Source of the DNA: Bryoerythrophyllum caledonicum
Lineage: Eukaryota > Streptophyta > Bryopsida > Pottiales > Pottiaceae
DNA length: 64,000 bases
Direction: 5' to 3'
Assembly (NCBI GenBank): GCA_963971425.1
Contig: OZ020524.1
Span: 14,139,845-14,203,844 of the forward strand
In this document: positions 34,732 through 45,643 of the stretch, in pieces
Layout: every line of letters begins with the position of its first letter
Position numbering within the stretch: position 1 is the first letter of the stretch
The notes under the pieces: generated by a model
Databases searched by the model: none
What the model saw: only the letters and a program-made list of their open reading frames with translations
Told to the model about the DNA's origin: nothing
Position numbers and translations under genes: made by a program

Positions 34732-36390
34732 AATCGAAGATCAAACAACCTGCCAAAGACTTCATCGGCGGGCCGCCGACGACCAGAGTGATGTTTGGAG
34801 ACACTATGACCTTGGAATCCACACTTCACACTCTGCTTATCATTTCTGTGCGATAGACCCTAATGCAACATAAGCTTCTTCAAGTGTGAATTTAGCATTC
34901 GTCGGCGGGTCGCCGATGGACGCAGTCAATTGTGAATCACAAAGTACCATTTTGAAGATCCTATCGCGAATTCATTCTGAAACCGGTCTACATCCACTTG
35001 TGATCACTTCTAAATGAAAATTCGAACATAACAGTAAGTTTAACTACACTAAACACAACTTTCGTCGGCGGGCCGCCAACAAAACACCATAAACCAAAAG
35101 GGCATATCTAATACGGCACTCGAAATCCGTCGGCTGGCCGCCGACGGTGATGATGTATATACCTCTGCGTTGTCGCCATTTTGTCGGCGGGTGGGAATTA
35201 CTCCTCGGCTGATCACTTGCGCTGAAGCGCCTCTGCTAGCCTCCGACGTCTGTCGGCTGTTGTTGATCGGCGGATGAATACAAACACTAAGCTTATAGCT
35301 GTAAGCACGCTTAACTTAGCGAAAATGCGAAATCAAGAAGTGCAGGATTAGAAATGACCAGAAATAGGAAGACGACAGGGTTTTGTACTCGGATCCGGTG
35401 GACCGTCGCAGCCGTTCGATCTCGGTAGGAGGATTTTCGGACGGCCGAGACTTCATGACCGGGTGCTAAGCCTGATCCAGGTATCATTAATGAAGTGACA
35501 TGCCATGTCGAAGTGTCGTCTCGGATAAAATCATAGAAACTAGGGTTTTGGGGCCATGATACCTCGAATCGATGAGACATCATTAATGTCGCCTCTGCAA
35601 TCATTCGTCCTAGGGTATGGGGTCCTACACCTACGATGTCACTTCGAATGACTGATTTCATCTTGTCTCCTCGTTCCATTTTGAATCTGCAGAATTTGGC
35701 GCGCTCTCGACAACCCTTGAGCGTGCCGTCGATTGATTTTGGCGGCTAATTTCAAATTTGAAGTTCGCGCGCGAACCAGTACGAATGATGGTGGGGATAT
35801 GAACTAAACCTTAGGAACTCACGCGTCATTTCTGGACTCGCTTGCCCCCTATTCAATGCCCTGACTTCTCAAGCTCCCAAGTGGTACTGATTCTCTTAGA
35901 GGCTAATTTAGAGTCTAAATATCTGATCGTGCACATTTCCGTTACCATTGGTGCAGCAATGGTCCGTTTTTTATCTCACACCTTCACCTGAATATGCTTG
36001 GATATTCATTGTCACGTATCGGGCAGTTTTATTGTTTTAGATGGCTCATCTTAAATCAGGTTGTACTAACTTAGTTCCCACGAAATGTTCTTCACCAGTT
36101 CTAAAGGCCGTCGGCGGATGATAATTTTCTCTCGGCGGATGCCTGTCACATCCTTGACATGGATGACTCTATGTGTAACGTGCAGCCGTCGGCGGGCAGC
36201 CGACGGCATGGTTTACGGGACAGATTTTCCAGCGACTCTGAAGCTAATTTAGGGACTTGTGTGGTTGTTGTTCAGGTTCATTGACTTCGAGACTTCAGAG
36301 CCACCCTCGTCGGCGGGCGGCCGACGAAATCATTGTTGCTGCAATTTCCTCATCCACTGTCTTTAGTGATTTCATATCACTGACGTCAGC
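34732..36390. promoter_or_regulatory. Divergent control region of element B, dense in palindromes
   Basis: Lies between the start of the minus-strand methyltransferase-like gene and the plus-strand transposase. It holds at least six full B palindromes (about 34764, 34902, 35063, 35129, 36189, 36309) and several half-sites (35182, 35253, 36110). A weak minus-strand frame at 35311-35679 has no relatives here and is not called. It also contains a CGCGCGCGAA-type hairpin near 35770. This is the likely bidirectional promoter and the best candidate for a transposase or methyltransferase-like binding region. Confidence 0.65.
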
Positions 36391-39300
36391 ATGGATCCCG
36401 AACCCATGCTATCGTTCATGAGGAATGGGAAGTCTGGACGATGGAAGCCTTGCAAAGGTGTTGCTGTTGCTCTCACTCATTCCGGCCTCTACTTTGCTGG
36501 TAGGGCGATTGTCGAGAGGGTCGTTTTCAAAGACCCATGGATTTTACGTGTGAAGGTTATTGAAGTGTCCGATGCACTGGAGATGCCCATTCCATTTCCT
36601 GCCGATGGCATTTCCATGTTGCGGGACTGCGAAGGTCGGTCGATTCACTGGGAGGCCGCTGATCTTAGGCCTTACGCTGACATTGCTGAACATTCAGAGG
36701 AGCCTGCCGAGATATCTTCTCTCTCAGTTGATGACCTGAAGCCTATCCAAGAGTTTCTGGACCTTCGCAACGGCATGGAGGTGGTCTTACTTCATGGCAG
36801 CGGCGATCAGAGACGTTGTGCAGGAGTTGGACTCATCGACGAATGCTCACCGAAGGGTACGTGGGAGGGGTTTCTCATTCCTCACAGCTTCTTCCTGCTT
36901 GTCAGAGTTCAATCAGTCAATCCTAAATACGTCGGTCATCCCGCACATTGCGAGATTCCGTCCATCGGCGCTCTCGGCGATTCTGTAGGCTTACTAGTCC
37001 TTTGGAGTGGCTATCGGGTTCGTCCGTTTTTACTTGATGTCCGCTCGGATGATGCCCTGGGGATTGACCCTTCATTGATTAATACTGACATTGAAGCATC
37101 GGATGACGACAACCGTTCCGAAGGGTATATGAGGACAATTATAATCATGGAACCCGTAGTTATATGGAGGGATCCAAATCGGAGACTGAAATGGCTGCTG
37201 GAAGTGACGATGATGTCCCGTCGGCGGGCCGCCGACAACATAATTATCACTCTTTTGAAAATCCACCCGTTACCCTCGACGGTGTATTTGTTCCGAATTC
37301 GTTCCTAGACCGACCACAATGGCGGAACAAGTACTGTCATCTTCTAGATGACAACTTCGCTACAATTGGGCGTGCCATGATCCAAGTTTGCTTGCCACAT
37401 GAGGCATGCGATTCAGAGATTTTAGGAGACACTGATGTTGGGGTCCTCTTTGTCTCAGAGGACGAGGATCTTCAGATGACGACTATGCGCTGGCGATTAA
37501 CTCACACGCGCCTTGAAGGTGGTCCACTTCTTTCTGAGTGCCTTACATTCTGCTCAACGCATAGTTAAGCGGCATGCGAGGATGACGGGCTTGAGGGTGT
37601 GCCTAAGTATCCTTACAGGGGCGTTCATCGGAAGCTTTTGCCGAAAGACGATGTGTCGGTTTCCAAGTTCCGTCGTCTTCAGAGCCCAGATGAGTGCCGC
37701 CTCGTTAGCGCGAGAAGGTGTTGTAAGAAACGATATTGCCAGCTATTTCGTTGGGAAGACAGCGGCAAGATTCGAAGGAAGTACTACGCGTCAAGCTTCA
37801 AACAACGACGCGAAATGGCCTATGCAGTTGCGGACTAGCTTCACCAAATTCCTGGATTCCGAAAATTATACATCACCCTTATGGGTGTCGATGTTTGTGA
37901 AGTCGCTTGGTATAACATTCACGGCGTGTCGAAGTCCGCATACTACAACTACAAATATGATTCTAGGATCGGTCGCGTAAATGGCAGCCACGGTAACGCA
38001 AGCACTTTGCGGCCCAGGCCTCACACCGTTCAGGCTCGTGGGACCATATCCAGCATTATCAATGACAGTGCGGACCAGATGCCAAATGAGTTCCGTGTCA
38101 TCGGAAACAAGAGGGTCGCCGCGTTGAAGGTCCTTCCCGCGGCCATGAATTGGAATCACTTACGTGACATGGCCAACTTTGTAAGTATTGTCACTACTTT
38201 CCCCTATCTTTGAATTTAGCTTAGGTCTGACTTCTCTGTTGCTTTTACGAGCGACGTCGGCGGCCCGCCGACGCAACTCACTAATTGCCTACTGGGCAGA
38301 CCCATGACACCATCGTCTTTCTGTATTACTGAAATCCTTTAAAATGTCTTATCCAGGTAAACGTCGAATGCAATGCAAAGCCGATTTTGCAATCTGCGGT
38401 GAGTAACATGAAGAAAAGGTTCTTTAGAAATGTTGAAGTGAAGTCTGTGGGCAGCAACTTCTCTAGATGCACGGAGTGCGACTTCCTCGTCGAGTTTATC
38501 GCAAAATATCCTCGCGGGTCAGACGAGTGGCAAGGACTCACGGATGATAGAAACAGGCACCTGAACTACCAAAGGGCATGCAGAAATGTTTATTCCGGCT
38601 GGTCTGCTCAGTCTATTCAGTACCCGTCTGAGTTTCTTTGCATAATTCATGACAAGATGGATACCTCCAAGACGGCCATTCCTAGAATGCAGAGGATAAC
38701 CAAGGCCACCGCCGGGCTCGGTCAGATTCCGATTTCATGTACCGGCATGCTCACACATGGACACGGCGACGGTGCCTACGCTCATTACTCGACGTCGTTA
38801 TGGCCGGGGGACTCGAATTTTACCATTTCTTCTCTCTGCCGTGTTCTAAGAGCATTAGAGAGGCACCCCGTGCGAGAGTCCAAGGAGCTATTCACCTGTC
38901 CACCCCTCAATCCATTCTTTGATGCTCTACTTCATGGGAAGTCCAGATGTATGTCATCGATTCCTGAATCTAAAGGAGATCCATTCCCGAATACTCCTTC
39001 TGGTAGACCGCAAATCCCACTTCCCCGGAAATTGTTTCTCCAGCTTGATAACTCCGCCAAGGATAACAAGAATCGGTTCCTCATGGCGTTTTGTTCGCTT
39101 CTTACAGCTAGAAAAATCTTTAAGGAGGTCACTGTGGGATTCTTGATTGTTGGCCACACTCATGAGGATATTGACGCACATTTTAGTTACCTATCGAAAC
39201 TCATCAAACGGAAGAATACTTACTGTTTGGCTGACCTCATGAAAGCCTTCATGGACTCGCAGAAGACTGTCGCGTTCATTCCGAAACTTGTACAAGAGGT

Positions 39301-40524
39301 TGCAGATTTTAAGAGTTATATTGCTGGATATCATCATGACGGGAGTAACAGGATTGTAGGACTCGGAGAGATGCACATGTTTAAGTTTTACGTGGAGGAG
39401 GAAGGAGATGACGCTGGATGGCCGGTCATGAGATACAAGAAGTGTGCGACTGATTCATCCTGGCTTCCTCCAGGTAAGCCTGTCATGGTGGAAATACTCC
39501 TATTCCCATCTCTCTTTAGCTTTCTCAACCTTCGTCGTGTTTCATCTCCGTCGGCGGCCCGCCGATGGACCTATACGTTTCTGCTGTGAGTTCGTGTGCT
39601 CATTTAATTTGTGCCACTGATTCTTCTTGGACTCCTATAGGTAAGCCTGTCAAGATGTGGACCGCGGATGAGCACGGAAATCCACGCCTACGTGTTGGAG
39701 ATCCAAAGCCAGTCCCATATAAGCCTCTCTGGGGGGACGTCCGAGTTAACCAGAAGAAAAGAAACCTAGAGAAGGAGGTTGCCCGTGCCACTGGAGTCAG
39801 CGAGAAGCAATCCTTCATCAAGAACGGAGTTGCTAAATATATTGAGTTCTGGAAGACCGGCATGTCCCGGGACAAGCGTTATGCAACGGATATGGCACCC
39901 TACATTTTGTACTGGGAGCGTATCCATCAACTTATATCTGGTCCTCTGCCACCAAACCGGGAGTCTCTCCAGGAAGGATTTTGGCCAACTTCAAATTGGA
40001 TTCGCGATCATGCTCGTGGCTCGAAGTCGCCCGATGACGTCATTGGAATTCCTGACATTACCCCTGAGGATGACCCCAACGCATATCCTTTTTGTAGCCC
40101 TGAATTGAGCCGTCCGAAGCTATCGTTCAATCCATTTCGAGACGTTTTACTCAATGATTTCGTTCTCTGTTGTCCTAGCAACGGTCATTACCTTCCCGTG
40201 TAGATGGGCCGAGTTCTTGAATGCGTCAATCTGACACCAGGTGATTGCTACGGGAATTTCAAAGTCGAATGGTGGATGCCCATGTCAGGGAAGAGGGAAT
40301 CAAAGAAGATTGTCGTGAGGGAAAGCTGGACCAGGAGATGGCAAAGGGAACCTTGTCTTTCAGAGGTACAAAACTGCAGAATTGTTCTTTACTCGCACCG
40401 CTATCCGTCGCACACTAAGAAAGGTCCTTCTGGTTCTCACCGTATTCCGCCTGAGGCAGCGAGCGCTGCGATTGCAACTCTGGAGGCTGGCAACATCTCA
40501 GTCATTTGTGGAGATGAGGACTGA
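36391..40524 (+). pseudogene. DUF7869-type transposase-like protein (element B)
   Basis: An N-terminal region (36391-37160), a middle cysteine-containing region (CCKKRYCQLF) and GVDVCEVAWYNIHGVSK (helix-turn-helix-like) are followed by the catalytic part: CIIHDKMDTSKTAIP, FLQLDNSAKDNKNRF and LIVGHTHEDIDAHFSYL, a D...D...HxDxD pattern like RNase H-fold transposases. GT-AG introns at 38181-38356 and 39474-39640 each carry a B palindrome. About three in-frame stops are present. It is homologous along its length to 57964-60783. Strand transfer at the TIRs with 4-bp staggered cuts is inferred from the context, not shown. Confidence 0.75.
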
Positions 40525-41228
40525 TTCTTATTTCATCGGCTGTCAGCCGATGGATTGTTGTTTAATCCTTATCTTAGGACTCAATTGTTGTCAGATCGAA
40601 CTGTTGATACTCTTCTTGGTTATTAGATGGCAAGGTCTCTTTCTGGATAGAAGTGAGCGTTCTTGTCGGCTGCTCGCCGATTGCGGCTGTACACTTTACA
40701 CAACAAATGCAATCGTGTCGACTATTTCTCAGATAATATGCAGCCGTCTTTGTTTGTCAAAGTGTCCTAATTCGCTCGCTTCATTGTTTTGTATGAAGCC
40801 TCCTTGTGCTTACAAACCACCCTCCCCTCTCTTCACTAGTCGCAGGATTTGAGCCCTTTATTCAAGATATTTTTACGCTCATGATCGCGGACTATGTGCA
40901 TGACGCCATCCTCCATCATGGCTTGTTTCACCTTATCCTCGATCACTACGTCTCGGCTGCCCGCCGACACTTGCGTTTAAATTCCTTCTACTATATTTCT
41001 GCAATACAAAGCACTATTCATGTTAATATGGAAGACGAAGAATCTAGGTCGTCTACGTCGCCTCATGGTCGGCCGCCCCCCGAGAAAAGAAGTCACGCGA
41101 CATTTTAACAATCCTCAGTAGATTCTGAGTAATATCCTTCACCCATACAAATTGTATCTTTTAGGACAATCTAGTAGGTGTTTAGGGTCATCACAAGTAT
41201 CTAATTTGGTCCACAATTGATCGTTTTG
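40525..41228. other. Right subterminal region of element B
   Basis: No gene recognised. B-type palindromes at 40538-40553, 40664-40680 and 40951-40967. Confidence 0.6.
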
Positions 41229-41252
41229 TCCACATTTAGTTAAATATCCGTT
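41229..41252 (-). repeat. Element B right terminal inverted repeat
   Basis: Exact inverted match to 21345-21368; TATT target copy at 41253-41256. Confidence 0.95.
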
Positions 41253-41580
41253 TATTACACTATACAATTTAGTGGTTATATCAATTTTATACCATTTTCT
41301 AATTTTCCAATACATTGCAATTGACTTGTAGTTATAAAAGGAAAGTTTATCCTCGAATCAAGGATAACCTCTAATTAGAAAGTCATCAAATTGCATGATT
41401 TTGCTCAAACATACCAAACCAATGAAATTTTATTTTAGTTGTTCTTAAAAAAAACTACATGTATTTGATTTACTATAGTTTTATATAAGCAATCCTAAGA
41501 AACACTATAAGACTTAAGTCTCTAGATAAAAAAGACATCAAACACCATGATCCATGAATATTTTTCAAATTCACATCATA
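41253..41580. repeat. Repeat R: end of copy 1 and partial copy 2
   Basis: 41253-41408 completes the R copy interrupted by B and contains an A-type palindrome (41346-41367). It runs directly into a second, partial R copy (41409-41580), so R was tandem here before B inserted. Confidence 0.8.
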
Positions 41581-42415
41581 TTTTAAATTTATGAGTATTT
41601 ATTTAAGTCTTACCTTTTTAATCAAGGTTAAATCTGTTTGCGTTATATACTTTAGAAGAGGTTTATATTTCCTCTTTTTTTTTCTATTTTAGGCCTCTTT
41701 GACATGAATATTCTATCTTTTATTGCTTTAATGAATGGAAAGTTAAAAAATTATAAATTTAGTGAAAAGACTTCTAGATACTTTTCATATATTCTCTTCA
41801 AAACTGTTATTTCACTCAAACTTGTTAAGATTTTATAGTTTCTTCATTGTTTGAAATTGATTAAGCATTTAGCATTTGATCTTTGATGACTTTCATGTAC
41901 TTCACAGGAATGCTAGGTTGTGAGCCGTGAACAATGCTCAATGAGCGGTGGGACGTGAGCGATGAGTTGTCAGAAATTTCTAGCCCTGCTTTTGTAGAAA
42001 CCTAATGATTGACCGTGGAAATTAGGCTCTAGAGTACCCAATATCTGTGGAAAATTTGGTGACATGTTGCCTATTTCCGTGGAACTTTTGCAGAAGTAGA
42101 GCCTATATCCACAATTGAAATCTGGATTATCTTATCTTGTTTTTGAATATGCAATAAGATTTCTTTTCCTTCTATATTTAATTTTTAGATAAATCACATT
42201 TACATAACAATTAAGTAAGTTCTATTCTATGATTATTTTGTTTACTACAAATAAATGCTGCGTGAGAAATGTTTAAGAGCTAGAATTACAACACTTACAA
42301 GTTTAGAGTTGAAATTGATTAAAAGGAGATTCATCCAATATTTTTTGAACATCATTCATCAGCCCCAAAGCATTTTAACTGTTAATGATTTATTCTATAT
42401 CTTATACTTAATCCC
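41581..42415. other. AT-rich spacer of element A
   Basis: No gene, terminus or repeat recognised. Confidence 0.4.
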
Positions 42416-42585
42416 AACAATAATCGATGGGCCCCCATCAATAGCTGTTGGGGCCCCAACAACAGTCATTGTGGCCCCTAGAAATAGCTGTTGGGGCCCC
42501 AACAACAGTCGCTGGGGCCCCCAACAATAGCTGTTGGGGTCTCAACAACAACTGCTAGGGTCTGCCCAACTAATTTCAGCCCCCA
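42416..42585. repeat. Tandem palindromic GGGGCCCC array
   Basis: About 3.5 units of 42-44 bp, each containing a near-perfect palindrome of the form CTGTTGGGGCCCCAACA. Spacing and sequence differ from the A and B palindromes. No coding content. Confidence 0.75.
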
Positions 42586-43495
42586 AACGTAGCACTTTTT
42601 GGAGTGGATGGAGACTTAAATCATGTCCAAAGTACACAAGAATTGGCTCACTTATTATTTGGCTATGTTTGAAGAGGATCTTACGGTTACTTTTTGAATA
42701 TTTTTCTCTCATTGAATTCTACATGGAATTTAATTTTGAGGGATTTTTGACTGTATTTCATCGTTTCGACCCTCCAAGGACGTTTAGGGGTTAATATTAA
42801 ATTGTATTTGGATTGAAAATATGTTTGAAAAAGTAAAACTAGATTCGAATTCGGAGATGGCAAAGAGCATCCTTAGGTTTAGGGTTAAGGATTTAGTATA
42901 TATGAAGGGGCTAGTTTTTAAGTTATATATAAGAAATATGCTACATTACACCAATTATTTGCCATGTGAATAATGTGAATGCCACGTGGAAATTGTTCAA
43001 ATTTTTGGATTAAAACATTGATAAGTTTGTAATAAACTTGCTTTAAAAAATGGGTCCATTTCAATTATGGGTGACTATGAAAATCTACAAAACTACAATT
43101 CAAACTCATTTTGCCATTGCGGACCATTATCGTTCTAGGATTCGAACCGGAGACTGCAAAGAAATCAATAGTTTACTTCACGTCAGGTATAATGTGAACT
43201 ATCTCCTTGCTTATCTACCTTTGAAGAACCACTTAACGTGTTCAGAATACTTCAATATTACTTAACCCCAATAAAAGTTCCTCGAAATTGCATACCAAAA
43301 TCAATTCTAAACTGTTGATTATAGTGTAATGAGTAACCAAGGAAACAAATATAATACTTGAAGTTTCTATGCCCGTGGACACCTGATTATGGCATCCTTC
43401 ATCTTCTCTAGCCTGTCCTTAAAAGCCACTCTAGAAATGTACGGTTGCCCAGATCGACATGGTGTTCACCAACAACAACACGCATGTTACGGCGA
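42586..43495. other. AT-rich spacer with a lone B-box
   Basis: No gene. On the minus strand near 43135-43160, CGGTTCGAATCC is a perfect Pol III B-box, but no A-box is seen upstream; it may be a tRNA or SINE remnant. Confidence 0.4.
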
Positions 43496-43496
43496 A

Positions 43497-43655
43497 ATCT
43501 TAGGTTTAGGGTTTAGGATTTTATAGTTTTAGAGTTTTTAGGTTTTTAGGATTTACAGAGTTTTTAAGGATTTTAAGGGTTTATAGGGTTTTAGGATTTA
43601 GGGTTTAGGGTTTCTAGAATTTTAGGGTTTAGGATTTCTAGGGTTTCTACTTAAA
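43497..43655. repeat. Degenerate TTTAGGG-type (plant telomere-like) tract
   Basis: Many variants of TTTAGGG (GGTTTAGGGTTTAGG, GGATTTAGGGTTTAGGG). It is interstitial and degenerate, within element A intergenic DNA. A 28-bp direct duplication starting TTAAAAACCTCATGTATGAC follows at about 43654 and 43691. Confidence 0.7.
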
Positions 43656-43803
43656 AACCTCATGTATGACTTGATAATTTATCGACCTGCTTAAAAACCT
43701 CATGTATGACTTGATAAATTTTTTTTAATATACTTCACTTATACATTTTTTTAAAAATGTGCCTATACGACAAATGTTTTTCTTGAACTTGACATTGCAC
43801 TTG

Positions 43804-44240
43804 ATTTTTCAACGTGGTCCACAACTTGTTTTTCAAATTTAAAGTTGCAATTGTCAACTAAAAATTTCTTAAAACTTATGGTACACAATACGAACATACC
43901 AAACCAATGAAATTTTATTTTAGTCGTTCTTAAAGAAAACTACATGTATTTGATTCACTATAGTTTTATATAAGCAATCCTAAGAAACACATTAAGACTT
44001 AAGCCACTCGAGAAAAAGACATAAAGAACTATTGACAGTGCAATGATCCATGAGTAGTTTTCAAATTCACATCATATTACACTATACAGTTTAGTTTTTT
44101 AACACAATTATTATACCATTTTCTAGTTTTCAATACATAGCAATTGACTACTAATTATAATCAAAAAAATTATCCTCGAATCAAAGATAACCTTTAATTA
44201 GAAAGTCATCAAATTGCATGAATTAGCTCAAAAAAAGTTC
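43804..44240. repeat. Repeat R copy 3, uninterrupted (empty site for element B)
   Basis: Full-length R, about 437 bp. TATT at 44075-44078 lies exactly at the position where B inserted in copy 1. It contains an A-type palindrome at 44170-44190. Confidence 0.85.
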
Positions 44241-44329
44241 GTTTTATATTTAAAGATTGTGAACAAAATTAATCATTTTTCCCCATGTTTGTCAACTTTG
44301 AAGAACAAATATGTGTGTGATATAAGTCG

Positions 44330-44405
44330 GTGGACATGGACTTAGCGGTGGATCAAATAAACACTTTATTCACGCCGTCTTTTGAAATAGAGTTCTTCTT
44401 CTTCT
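44330..44405 (+). mobile_element. 5'-truncated LINE 3' end
   Basis: CTTTATTCACGCCG followed by a TTCTTCTTCTTCTT tail matches the 3' end of the LINE at 45396-45475 (which is on the minus strand). It is a very short, truncated copy in the opposite orientation. Confidence 0.65.
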
Positions 44406-44859
44406 TGTGTGTGACAAAAAAAATTTATCAACTTACTTAAATATAATCAAAAGTTGATTAAAAATTTGATTTTTTATCAATGAAACGAAGAAAGCCTAAA
44501 TGAATATACAATTTTTTTTAGAAACCAAATTAAATTATCTTCAATTCTTATTTGAAAACAATATCAACACAAATTATATATGTTAAAACTTTTAATATTC
44601 CAAAAGTTATATTCTTGAAAATGATTCTCATTTTACAAGGCTTATTTTTTTTTTAAAAACCCTTTTCTTACCCTAAAACTAATGTAGCAGATTTATTTTT
44701 TTTATTTTTTTTATTTTACATATGAAACCAAGTATGACTTTCAGTTTTTTATTTATTAGAAAATCCGATTTTGTCAAAACGAATCTCATTTTGTCTTATT
44801 CGGGTTGGTCGCATTTCTAAATTGAAGTGACTCGACAACTTAAAAAGGTCACCTTAAAA
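44406..44859. other. AT-rich spacer
   Basis: T- and A-runs only; nothing recognised. Confidence 0.4.
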
Positions 44860-45382
44860 GATGTGCCAAAAATACATTGTTTTCCCGCCCAAAAATGCCG
44901 CCATTGGAAAAAGTCTTTCAAGTTTCCCGCCCTCCTCCGTTTTTTGTGCACCGAAGTCCATCACGACATTCTGACTTTCCCCTGGAAATACTCATTTCGA
45001 ACTCTTCCCTCTCTGAAGCTCTCTCTTCCCTCTCTGAAGCTCTCTCTTCCTCGCCTCCGCTTCCACTTCTGTGCTTCAGCTCTTGCCTTTGCTCAGTAAG
45101 ATACTCAACTGGTTTTTATTGTTCCAGGTCGTTTTTTGGGACATGAATGTTTTGGATAGTTTTTTAGGGCAGGAGTGTAAGTGAGGCTGTATTTCTAATG
45201 TGGTTGTATTTCTTGCTCGTTGGTTGAAATCATATTCATTTTCTATTTGCCTCTGTCGCACAGGTCATTTCAATGTTTTCTACTCTACTTTCTGTGCAAG
45301 AGTACAGGTCTCCCCATCGCACGTTATTAAGTGATATTGACCACTTTCGCGGTTCTTGTTTGTCTCTAAACTAAATCTCTAT
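44860..45382 (+). promoter_or_regulatory. Probable promoter/leader of the A transposase, upstream of the LINE
   Basis: The composition changes to CCCGCC boxes, then C/T-rich DNA with a duplicated CTCTCTGAAGCTCTCTCTTC unit (about 45006-45050), typical of a plant 5' leader. It is continuous, once the LINE and one 13-bp target copy are removed, with the palindrome-rich leader at 57054-57963. No start codon frame is supported. Confidence 0.45.
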
Positions 45383-45395
45383 CTGTGACACTCCG
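45383..45395. repeat. LINE target-site duplication, 3' side
   Basis: CTGTGACACTCCG, identical to 57041-57053. Confidence 0.85.
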
Positions 45396-45643
45396 AAGAA
45401 GAAGAACGCCGGTACCCGAAGGGGACCGGCGTGAATAAAGCGTCTGTTCGTTCCATTGCTAAGACCATGCCCACCGGACAAGGAATTAGCAAACTGGAAC
45501 TACTTCCCCCTTTCGAGGGTAGACACTATGTAACGAGTAGCCAGAAACCAACCAACAACGATCAACCACGACCAAACTAACTAAACAACAAAAAGCAAAA
45601 CCAAACAGGCAGCCAATCAGGAAGAGACAGAGTGGCAAAGTTC

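Larger units (their letters stand above)
21345..41252. mobile_element. Element B: complete large DNA element with TIRs, TSD and cassette genes
   Basis: Perfect 24-bp inverted repeats (21345-21368 and 41229-41252, starting AACGGATATTTAACTAAATG) are flanked by TATT on both sides. The uninterrupted sister repeat at 43804-44240 reads ...CATCATATTACACTATAC..., exactly the sequence obtained if B and one TATT are removed. Total length is 19.9 kb, or 15.6 kb without the LTR-type insertion. Content: four FCP1-like genes and a ParB/methyltransferase-like gene on minus, and a transposase-like gene on plus. About 25 copies of the B palindrome lie across it. Genes carry in-frame stops, so it looks structurally whole but probably not autonomous now. 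Confidence 0.92.

Noticed and set aside
35311-35679. Minus-strand gene in the B control region
   Set aside because: Weak composition, no relatives among the other copies, and it lies in palindrome-rich control DNA.
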